Positions 1 to 5,348 of a stretch of 32,972 bases of DNA are shown here, piece after piece; the stretch's first letter is position 1; each line of letters begins with the position of its first letter. The notes beneath the pieces were generated by a model. It was not told where the DNA came from, did no database searches, and saw only the letters and a program-made list of their open reading frames with translations. Location of the stretch: positions 1 to 32,972 of the forward strand of contig CBDUCN010000012.1 of NCBI GenBank assembly GCA_965365655.1. Direction: 5' to 3'. The stretch is from JBFHNV01 sp965365655 (lineage in GTDB: Bacteria > Pseudomonadota > Gammaproteobacteria > HK1). The position numbers and the translations under genes were made by a program.

Positions 1-341
1 TCCGTCGCGCGCACGAAGCTTCGAACACGGTCGCGCAGCGTGCTCGGATCCGAGCCGAGGCGCAGCAGCAGGTCGCCGTCGGCGAAGAACGCGAGGTCGC
101 CGATCAGTCCGTCGACGCCGAGCGTTCCCAGATCGTGGGCCTTGAGAAAGCTGCCGTCGGCGCCGTGCTCCAGCAACCGATCCTGGATCGCGACGTAGAG
201 ATGGCCCTGCGGGCCGAGCAGCAGCCGGCCGGGTCCGCCGAGCGCCTTCGCCGCGCTGTCCCCCCACGCCCACACTCCGATGGCGAGGATTGCGATCGCG
301 AGCAGGAGCGCGGTGACCAGGGGGTTCAGCTTCGAATCCAT
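1..341 (-). CDS. Membrane-anchored protein, N-terminal part (cut by left edge)
   Basis: This minus-strand reading frame starts with ATG at 341 and stays open to the left edge, giving 113 residues of the N-terminus. GAGG lies 3 bases upstream of the start. The protein begins with a short polar head (MDSKLNPLV) and then one hydrophobic segment at about residues 8-26, ending in VWAWG, which reads as an uncleaved signal anchor. The rest contains short strand-like segments such as GRLLLGPQGHLYVAIQDRL and FFADGDLLLRLGSDP, which resemble blades of NHL/SMP-30-like beta-propellers, so a single-pass membrane protein with a periplasmic or external propeller is possible. The domain assignment is inference; the missing C-terminus prevents a firmer call. 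It is transcribed away from the hydrolase-mlaA pair. Confidence 0.6.
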   Translation of the reverse strand, partial: MDSKLNPLVTALLLAIAILAIGVWAWGDSAAKALGGPGRLLLGPQGHLYVAIQDRLLEHGADGSFLKAHDLGTLGVDGLIGDLAFFADGDLLLRLGSDPSTLRDRVRSFVRAT

Positions 342-652
342 CGCCTCGATGCGTTCCGGCTGGACAAGCGTGCGGGCCCAGATCGCCGTGCAAGAGCCTG
401 CTACAGCGGCGATCGCGTTGCAAAGCTCTTCCAGCCGCCCCACCCCGCTCCCCGGCGACCGCGACGAGGTGGCTTCCGGGTGCGGCGGCGGCGCGGGCGC
501 CGGGCGATTCCCCGGGCGGCGACGAGTGGTAACCTCCGTCCGGTCGCGAAGCGGCCCGACGAAGCCGCCGCCGATGCTCTGCAGTGCCGGCCGGCGCTTG
601 CCGGAAGCCGCTCTCGGTGAGCCTGCATGCGATGATTCGAACGGGGGTGACC
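342..652. other. Divergent intergenic region, no convincing promoter
   Basis: This stretch separates the minus-strand membrane protein from the + strand hydrolase and must hold promoters for both. It is slightly less GC-rich near 400-430 (around the palindromic TTGCAA at 419-424) than elsewhere. I could not find a -35/-10 pair with acceptable spacing on either strand, and no clear operator or terminator. Part of the right end (584-652) could be coding if the hydrolase uses an upstream start. Confidence 0.35.
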
Positions 653-2002
653 GTGAACAGACCGTCGACGCTGCGCGGCATGCCGTGCCCGGTGACGACG
701 CCGCCTGCGTCCCGATGCCTCGTCGTCGGAGTCGCGACGCTTCTGCTCATCGCCTGCCTCGACGCGCCCGCAGCCGGCTCGCCGCCGCAATACGCGTACC
801 CGATCGACGATCCGTACCTCGCCACGGTGGTGGGCACTCCGTCCTCTCACGCGGCCCCGCTGCCGCGGGACTACCCGCGCAGCGAGCGCAGCCTCACGGT
901 GTTTCCCGATCGCGTCGTGCCCAGCGTGCTCTGGTACGCCCGCGAGATGCGCTACGCCGTCGCGCCCCAGCGCGGGCCCGCCCCCCTGGTCTTCGTGATC
1001 GCCGGCACGGGCGCGAGCTACGAGTCGAGCACGATGCTTACGCTGGAGGCGGCGTTGCACGCGGGCGGCTACCACGTCGTGTCGCTGTCCTCGCCGACCC
1101 ATCCCAACTTCGTGGTCGCGGCCTCCGAGACCGGGGTGCCCGGCGACCTGGCCTCGGACTCGGCCGATCTCTTCCGGGTGATGGAGCGCATCCGCTCCGA
1201 CCTCGAGGCGGACGTGGAGGTGACGGGTTACGACGTCGCGGGATACAGCCTCGGAGGCGCCCAGGCGGCGTTCGTCGCCCGCCTCGACGAGCAGCGCGGG
1301 GGCTTCGGCTTCGGCCGCGCCGTGATGATCAATCCGCCGGTGAGCCTGTACAGCTCCGTGACCCTGCTCGACGACCTGCTCGCGCGCAACCTCACCAGCG
1401 AGGAGGAGTTCAAGCGCTTCTACGAGCGCGCGATGAAGCGCGTGTCCGAGGTGTACCTCGAAACCGAGGAGTTCGACTTCAACCACGACGTGCTCTACCG
1501 CGTCTACCGGCGAAGCGGCCGCAGCCCGGAGGAGCTCGGCTCCGCGCTGCAGACGCTGATCGCGCTCGCGTTCCGCATCTCGGCGGCCAACATGTCCTTC
1601 ACGTCGGACGTGATGACCGGAGGCGGGTTCTACGTGCCCGCAGGGGTCACCCTGCGCGTGACCGACTCCCTGACCGACTACGGCAAGGTCGCCCTGCGCA
1701 CCAGCTTCGACACCTACCTGCGGGAGTACATGGTTCCGTTCATGGCCGGGCGTGCACCGGGCACCACCGTCGAGTCGGTCATCGCCGCCTCCAGCATCGA
1801 GACCATCGACGGGTATCTGAGGCGCTCGCCCAAGCTCCGCCTCGTGACCAACGCCGACGACATCATCCTCGCACCGGGAGAGATCGAGTACCTGACGGAT
1901 GTCCTCGGCGATCGCGCGCGGGTCTTCCCGACGGGCGGGCACTGCGGCAACCTCGCGACACCGGCGTTCCTGGACGCCGTGATGCGGGCCCTGCAGGAGT
2001 AG
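653..2002 (+). CDS. Alpha/beta-hydrolase (esterase/lipase-like), predicted lipoprotein
   Basis: This is a predicted serine hydrolase of the alpha/beta-hydrolase fold, about 449 residues. The nucleophile elbow G-Y-S-L-G is at residues 197-201 (Ser199). A likely catalytic His lies in GGHCGN (His430), and Asp402/403 in TNADDIILAPGE are candidate acids. The N-terminus has a hydrophobic run ending in LLIAC, a good lipobox with Cys35, so the protein is probably lipidated and attached to the envelope. I chose GTG at 653 because GGGGG sits just upstream; ATG at 632 and ATG at 680 are in-frame alternatives, and an ATG at 584 would leave an unusually long leader. mlaA follows after 5 bases, so the two are probably co-transcribed, suggesting a role in lipid or phospholipid turnover at the outer membrane. 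The substrate is unknown. Confidence 0.8.
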   Translation: MNRPSTLRGMPCPVTTPPASRCLVVGVATLLLIACLDAPAAGSPPQYAYPIDDPYLATVVGTPSSHAAPLPRDYPRSERSLTVFPDRVVPSVLWYAREMRYAVAPQRGPAPLVFVIAGTGASYESSTMLTLEAALHAGGYHVVSLSSPTHPNFVVAASETGVPGDLASDSADLFRVMERIRSDLEADVEVTGYDVAGYSLGGAQAAFVARLDEQRGGFGFGRAVMINPPVSLYSSVTLLDDLLARNLTSEEEFKRFYERAMKRVSEVYLETEEFDFNHDVLYRVYRRSGRSPEELGSALQTLIALAFRISAANMSFTSDVMTGGGFYVPAGVTLRVTDSLTDYGKVALRTSFDTYLREYMVPFMAGRAPGTTVESVIAASSIETIDGYLRRSPKLRLVTNADDIILAPGEIEYLTDVLGDRARVFPTGGHCGNLATPAFLDAVMRALQE

Positions 2003-2007
2003 CCGGG

Positions 2008-2790
2008 ATGCGTTCCGAACCCCATCAGATCCTGCGTCGCGTGCCGGCGGCGGTGTGCGCGCTCGCTGCAAGCCTGCTGCTGGGCGCGTGCGGCACCACG
2101 CCGCTCGAGTACGAGCGCGCGGCCGCCGAGCCCCCGAAGCGTCCCGTCAGCGAGCACGTCAGCCCCGATCGCGACTACGTGATCGACGTCTACGATCCGC
2201 TCGAGTCCTTCAACCGCGGGATGTGGCGCTTCAACGCCGGCTTCGACGAGGTCGTGTTCCTGCCGGTGGTCAGGGCCTACGAGGCCGTCATGCCGGATCC
2301 GCTGGAGACCGCGGTCAGCAACTTCTTCTCGAACATCTACGAGTTCACCACCTTCACCAACGCCCTCGCGCAGGGCAAGTTCACGGCCGCCGCGGAGACC
2401 GCGGGCCGCTTCGTGTTCAACTCGACCTTCGGCCTCGCGGGATTCATCGACTTCGCGACGCCGATCGGCATCCCGAAGCGAGACGAGGATTTCGGGCAGA
2501 CGCTGGGCTTCTACGGCGTCGGCGACGGCCCCTACATCGTGCTGCCGCTGCTGGGGCCTTCCAACCTGCGCGACACGGTGGGCCTCGCCGTGGACAGCGT
2601 CGCGTTCTCCGCGCTCGATCCCCTGGACTTCGACGACAACGGGGGCCTGGAGGCCGGCTTCTACGCCGGCTACGCCATCGACACGCGGCGCAACCTGCCG
2701 TTCCGCTACTACCAGACGGGCTCGCCGTTCGAGTACGAGCTCATCCGCCTGCTCTACACCGAGAAGCGGCGCCTGGACATCAAGCGCTAG
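2008..2790 (+). CDS. mlaA: MlaA (VacJ) outer-membrane phospholipid-transport lipoprotein
   Basis: MlaA removes mislocalised phospholipids from the outer leaflet of the outer membrane and passes them to MlaC and the inner-membrane Mla ABC transporter. The 260-residue length is normal for the family. A signal peptide ends in LLLGAC with lipidated Cys28, and the +2 residue is Gly, compatible with outer-membrane sorting. The family core is clear: DPLESFNRGMWRFN near the start of the mature protein, then VSNFFSN, NSTFGLAGFIDFAT, the FGQTLGFYGVGDGPYIVLPL block, and GPSNLRDTVG. AGGAG at 1995-1999 supports the ATG at 2008. No other mla genes are nearby, so this copy is uncoupled from the mlaBCDEF operon, as is common. 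It likely forms a unit with the hydrolase upstream. Confidence 0.95.
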   Translation: MRSEPHQILRRVPAAVCALAASLLLGACGTTPLEYERAAAEPPKRPVSEHVSPDRDYVIDVYDPLESFNRGMWRFNAGFDEVVFLPVVRAYEAVMPDPLETAVSNFFSNIYEFTTFTNALAQGKFTAAAETAGRFVFNSTFGLAGFIDFATPIGIPKRDEDFGQTLGFYGVGDGPYIVLPLLGPSNLRDTVGLAVDSVAFSALDPLDFDDNGGLEAGFYAGYAIDTRRNLPFRYYQTGSPFEYELIRLLYTEKRRLDIKR

Positions 2791-2825
2791 CGCGGGCGGG
2801 CCGCCGCGCGGGCTCGCGCACCCGG

Positions 2826-2841
2826 GCGCGGAGCTCCGCGC
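2826..2841. other. 16-bp perfect palindrome between convergent genes
   Basis: GCGCGGAGCTCCGCGC reads the same on both strands and lies between the ends of mlaA (+) and the small membrane protein (-). A second hairpin, a 6-bp stem with a 5-base loop at 2873-2889, abuts the stop codon of the minus-strand gene. Neither is followed by a T-tract, so they are at best weak or factor-assisted termination signals. Confidence 0.3.
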
Positions 2842-2889
2842 GCGCGTCGCGCCCCGGACGCCCGCGCCACACCGCCGCTGCCTGCGGCG

Positions 2890-3174
2890 TCAGATACCGA
2901 GCACCAGCGCCAGCGCCGCGGTCAGGGTGACCAGCACGAAGGGCACGCTGCCGATCACGAGGACACCGCGGGCGATCGTGCGCCGGTGACGCCACGCGGC
3001 CACGCCCGAACAGGCGGCGAGCGTCGCCGAGAGCAGCAGCAGGCCGACGAAAGCCGCCGTCGCCGCGCCGGACGCCACCGGGCCGCCCGGGCGGCTCGCG
3101 AGCAGCCCGATCGCGAGCGCCGACGCGCTCAGCGTGGCCGTGGAGATGATGCGCCGGGAGACGCTGTCGGACAT
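2890..3174 (-). CDS. Small three-segment membrane protein, unknown function
   Basis: A 94-residue hydrophobic protein with three likely transmembrane segments at about residues 10-26, 34-58 and 67-94, separated by a short loop containing the basic stretch WRHRRT. The last segment runs to the C-terminus (ALALVLGI). There is no recognisable catalytic motif. The Shine-Dalgarno is weak. It is divergently oriented to the eCIS array, so its promoter must lie in the same 3175-3510 region that holds the two dyads and the sigma-54 site. I do not recognise the family. Reality of the gene is supported mainly by the coherent membrane topology, which shadow frames in this GC range seldom show. Confidence 0.55.
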   Translation of the reverse strand: MSDSVSRRIISTATLSASALAIGLLASRPGGPVASGAATAAFVGLLLLSATLAACSGVAAWRHRRTIARGVLVIGSVPFVLVTLTAALALVLGI

Positions 3175-3191
3175 GCGGGGCGCTCGCTGCG

Positions 3192-3219
3192 GCTCGCCGG
3201 GACGTCCCGGACGGCGAGC
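3192..3219. other. Nested inverted repeat upstream of the small membrane protein gene
   Basis: GCTCGCC at 3192-3198 is the reverse complement of GGCGAGC at 3213-3219, and the interior holds the palindrome CCGGGACGTCCCGG (3197-3210). It sits 18-45 bases upstream of the minus-strand start at 3174, so it could be an operator or leader hairpin for that gene. Functional assignment is speculative. Confidence 0.3.
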
Positions 3220-3234
3220 AGCTTACGCCGGGCG

Positions 3235-3258
3235 CGGTGGGTCGGCGCTGACCCACCG
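3235..3258. promoter_or_regulatory. Upstream dyad 1 (GTGGGTC-N6-GACCCAC)
   Basis: A perfect inverted repeat: CGGTGGGTC, spacer GGCGCT, GACCCACCG (9-bp arms, 6-base spacer). Its inner 20-bp core, GTGGGTC-N6-GACCCAC, occurs again at 3351-3370. The centre is about 237 bases upstream of the transcription start predicted from the sigma-54 element. A repeated dyad of this size is typical of a dimeric regulator's binding site. Confidence 0.55.
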
Positions 3259-3350
3259 GGGCATCCCCGACCGCCCCCGGCGCGCGGCAGGCCGCTCGCC
3301 GGATCCCCCCGTCCTCTCAGGCGCTCGCGCGCCGGCCGCGGCGTGTCCCC

Positions 3351-3370
3351 GTGGGTCCGACGCGACCCAC
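3351..3370. promoter_or_regulatory. Upstream dyad 2 (GTGGGTC-N6-GACCCAC)
   Basis: Second copy of the dyad: GTGGGTC, spacer CGACGC, GACCCAC, followed like the first copy by CG. Arms are identical to dyad 1 while the spacers differ, which is what selection on a protein-binding site would give. The centres of the two copies are 114 bases apart, close to 11 helical turns, and this one lies about 123 bases upstream of the predicted start, a normal position for a sigma-54 enhancer site. Confidence 0.6.
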
Positions 3371-3418
3371 CGCCGGCCCCGGCGCCGGGGACCGCGGCGC
3401 GGGCGGCTGGCGCCGAAC

Positions 3419-3434
3419 CCGCGTCGTGACGCGG
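3419..3434. promoter_or_regulatory. Third, different dyad near the sigma-54 element
   Basis: CCGCGTC-GT-GACGCGG, a 7-bp perfect inverted repeat with a 2-base centre, about 57 bases upstream of the predicted transcription start. It differs from dyads 1 and 2 in sequence and spacing. It may bind another factor or be chance in GC-rich DNA. Confidence 0.3.
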
Positions 3435-3457
3435 TTTCGCGGCTGCGCCCCGCCACC

Positions 3458-3473
3458 TGGCACGAACCTCGCT
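3458..3473 (+). promoter_or_regulatory. Candidate sigma-54 (-24/-12) promoter of the eCIS array
   Basis: TGGCACGAACCTCGCT matches the sigma-54 consensus TGGCACG-N4-TTGCW at all but one position (C for the second T of TTGC) and keeps the invariant GG-N10-GC spacing (GG 3459-3460, GC 3471-3472). Transcription would start at about 3484. That places the first gene's ATG (3511) 27 bases downstream and argues against the alternative GTG at 3487. Sigma-54 promoters need an ATP-hydrolysing enhancer-binding protein; dyads 1 and 2 are suitably placed. Confidence 0.55.
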
Positions 3474-3510
3474 AAGCCCGATCGCAGTGGACTGCGGGGA
3501 GTGCGCCGCC

Positions 3511-3762
3511 ATGCCCGGTGCCGAGCTCGACCGCGTGGTGGCCGCGATCGAGGCCTACCTCGAGCGTCACCCCGAAGCGGCGGACAGCGCCGACGGGATC
3601 GCCCGCTGGTGGCTCGCCCGCGACGGCATGGAGGACTGCGTGGAGGACGTTCGTGCGGCGCTGGCTCGACTCCTGGAACGCGGCGTGGTGACCGCCCGCA
3701 CGCTGCCGAGCGGCGAGCGCATCTACTCCGCCGCGCGCCCGCCCGCCGGGCGGCGGCACTAG
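3511..3762 (+). CDS. Small winged-helix-like protein, first gene of the eCIS array
   Basis: An 83-residue mostly helical protein. Helix-rich N-terminal text (LDRVVAAIEAYLERHPEAADS) is followed by DGIARWWLAR, then VRAALARLLERGVVTARTL and a short strand GERIYSAA, the order expected of a winged-helix fold: helices and then a beta wing. Small proteins of this look occur in eCIS clusters, but I cannot name a role; it could be a regulator or an assembly factor. The start at 3511 is favoured by GGGGAG at 3496-3501 and by the predicted transcription start at about 3484; GTG at 3487 would add eight residues. The gene is separated from the next by 33 bases. Confidence 0.7.
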   Translation: MPGAELDRVVAAIEAYLERHPEAADSADGIARWWLARDGMEDCVEDVRAALARLLERGVVTARTLPSGERIYSAARPPAGRRH

Positions 3763-3795
3763 CACCGGCCCGCGGGCACCGGAGTCCGAACGCGA

Positions 3796-4386
3796 ATGGC
3801 CAACATCCTCGGGGTGCACTCGGTGGGGAACTCGATCGCCACCTTCCTGCGAACCACGTACCCCCAGACCCTGGGCGGTCGGGCCATGCCGGCCTGCGAC
3901 TTCGAGCTGGTGAGCGCCGGCCAGCTCGCCGGCGACGCCGAGGAGGGCACCCGCATCACGCTGTGGCTGTACCGCATCGCGGTCAGCGAGCACTCCCGGC
4001 GGCAGGTGGGGCTGCACGCGAGCGAGGCCGGCGCCGGGCCGCTGGGGCTGGACCTGCACTTCCTGATGAGCGCGTGGGGAATGACCGCCGAGGACGAGCA
4101 GGTGACCCTCACCTGGGCCCTGCACCACCTGCACCAGCACCCCGTTCTGGACGCCTCCTCGCTGTCGCCGGAAGCCGGCTGGGGCACCGACGAGGTCATC
4201 CAGATCGTGCCCTCCCAGCTCTCGACCGAGGACCTGATGCGAGTCTGGGACGCGCTCACCGCCTCCTACCGGCTGTCGGTGTCCTACGTCGCGCGCGTGG
4301 TGCGCATCGACGCGACCAGCGACGAGGCGGAGTTCCGGCCGGTGGTGGCCGCGCGCTTCGCCTACGGCGAGGAGGCGGCGCGATGA
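3796..4386 (+). CDS. Pvc16/Afp16-like tail terminator (DUF4255)
   Basis: A 196-residue protein of the DUF4255/Pvc16 N-terminal family, which caps the top of the tube and sheath and fixes particle length. Recognisable features are the N-terminus (VGNSIATFLRTTYP), the strand TRITLWLYRIAVSEHSRR, the LDLHFLMSAWG segment, and the sequence LTWALHHLHQHPVLDASSLSP. The C-terminal part covers LSTEDLMRVWDAL and YRLSVSYVARVVRID. In Afp and PVC operons this gene is near the 3' end; here it is the first structural gene, an order seen in other eCIS lineages. GGAG at 3781-3784 precedes the ATG. Its stop overlaps the next start in ATGA. Confidence 0.85.
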   Translation: MANILGVHSVGNSIATFLRTTYPQTLGGRAMPACDFELVSAGQLAGDAEEGTRITLWLYRIAVSEHSRRQVGLHASEAGAGPLGLDLHFLMSAWGMTAEDEQVTLTWALHHLHQHPVLDASSLSPEAGWGTDEVIQIVPSQLSTEDLMRVWDALTASYRLSVSYVARVVRIDATSDEAEFRPVVAARFAYGEEAAR

Positions 4387-5270
4387 GGGTTCGCGAGCTG
4401 CGCGAGCTGGAGCGGGTGGAGTGGCGGGTGCTCGCCGCCGTGCGCCCGCTGGACGCGACCAGCCGCGTGCCGGTGCGCGCGCCGCTGGTGGTCACCGCCG
4501 ACGGCGCCGACATCCGCCGCAACCGCCGCGGCCTGTACGTGGTCGCGCGCTGGGACACCCTGGCGGCCCACGAGGCGAGCTTCGACGCACCGCCGCCGGC
4601 GCCGCCGGTGGGCGACGAGACCCTGACGCTGAGCCTGCGCGATGCCGCCGGTCGTTACCTCCCGCGCAGCGTGCGCCTCGCGCTGCCGCGCGACCCGGAT
4701 CCGCAGGCCGCGGACTCCCTGTTCACGGCCGTGGACGTGCCCCTCTACGGCTCGCCCACGGCGGGCCTGAGCGGCAACTGGACCGCGCTGCGGGTGCACC
4801 TCGCGGCCGGCGACAACGGCGACGCCCTCGGCGGCGCGCTGCTGCGCGTGGTGGCCGACGGCGCGGTGCTGGCGCGCGGCCTGACGGACTGGCGCGGCGA
4901 GGCCCTGGTGCCGGTTGCCGGGGTGCCGGTCACCACCTGGTCGAACGGCGACGGCGGCCCGCCGGGCGGGGGCCCGCCGGGCGGAGGCCCCCCCGGAGGC
5001 GGGCCTCCGGGCGGCGGCGGCCCCCCGGGCGACGGCGACCCGGTGGTGGTGACCAGCATCCCGGCCACCCTGGAAGCGGTCTTCGACCCCGCCGCGGGCA
5101 CCCGCACACCCGCCGCCGAGGTGGCCGCCGGAAGGGCGCCGCGCGCGCTGCCGGTGGTCGATCCGGAGGACCTGGAGGACCGCCGCGCGGCTCTGCCCGG
5201 CGCCTCGGTCGCCATCAGCCTCGCGGCCCGCGGCGCCGTGAACGTCAACCTGGATCTCGCCCTGCCATGA
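4383..5270 (+). CDS. eCIS-associated beta-rich protein with Pro-Gly repeat linker, unknown role
   Basis: A 295-residue protein whose ATG overlaps the upstream stop (ATGA), so it is translationally coupled to the terminator-like gene. The N-terminal ~185 residues are rich in alternating hydrophobic residues (RAPLVVTADGADIRRNRRGLY, TLTLSLRDAAGRYLPRSVRL) and include a region like a carboxypeptidase-regulatory or Ig-type sandwich (LLRVVADGAVLARGLTDWRGE). A flexible linker of four or five PPGGG units spans about residues 193-216. The C-terminal ~75 residues carry VDPEDLEDRRAALPGASVAIS and end in NVNLDLALP. It sits between the terminator and sheath genes, so a role at the top of the particle is possible. 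I do not recognise a named family. Confidence 0.75.
   Translation: MRVRELRELERVEWRVLAAVRPLDATSRVPVRAPLVVTADGADIRRNRRGLYVVARWDTLAAHEASFDAPPPAPPVGDETLTLSLRDAAGRYLPRSVRLALPRDPDPQAADSLFTAVDVPLYGSPTAGLSGNWTALRVHLAAGDNGDALGGALLRVVADGAVLARGLTDWRGEALVPVAGVPVTTWSNGDGGPPGGGPPGGGPPGGGPPGGGGPPGDGDPVVVTSIPATLEAVFDPAAGTRTPAAEVAAGRAPRALPVVDPEDLEDRRAALPGASVAISLAARGAVNVNLDLALP
4959..5030 (+). repeat. PPGGG-coding tandem repeat
   Basis: About 72 bases encode successive Pro-Pro-Gly-Gly-Gly units (the last with an extra Gly, then PPGDGD). The DNA units differ at third positions (GGGGGC, GGAGGC, GGCGGC), so the repeat is conserved at the protein level rather than being a recent slippage product. It reads as an extended, flexible spacer between two folded parts. 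Confidence 0.75.
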
Positions 5271-5336
5271 GACCTCCGTCGCGAGAACCGAGTCCGCTCG
5301 ACGGGCCGTCGACCCAGCCGGGCCCCGAGCCACATG

Positions 5337-5343
5337 AGGAGAG
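5337..5343 (+). promoter_or_regulatory. Ribosome binding site deciding the sheath start
   Basis: AGGAGAG lies 5 bases upstream of ATG 5349. An in-frame ATG at 5334 is itself upstream of this site and would add MRRAV before the family's normal MPEYLAPGVYVEE start, so 5349 is preferred. Confidence 0.75.
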
Positions 5344-5348
5344 CAGTC

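Noticed and set aside
280..2790. One long + strand frame spanning the hydrolase and mlaA in the mlaA frame
   Set aside because: Only the part from 2008 on matches a family (MlaA with lipobox); upstream residues are Arg/Pro-rich shadow text opposite the hydrolase frame.
2826..2889. Rho-independent terminator between mlaA and the small membrane protein gene
   Set aside because: Palindromes are present, but there is no T-run after either stem on either strand.
3487..3510. Upstream GTG start of the small winged-helix-like gene
   Set aside because: It would begin only 3 bases after the predicted transcription start and has no ribosome site; ATG 3511 has GGGGAG at good distance.
5298..5312. Operator-like palindrome TCGACGG-G-CCGTCGA before the sheath gene
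   Set aside because: A single copy, centred on one base in GC-rich spacer DNA, without a nearby promoter; could be chance.
5334..5348. Upstream ATG for the sheath
   Set aside because: It lies before the ribosome binding site and adds residues not expected in the family, whose members start directly at MPEYLAPGVYVEE-like text.
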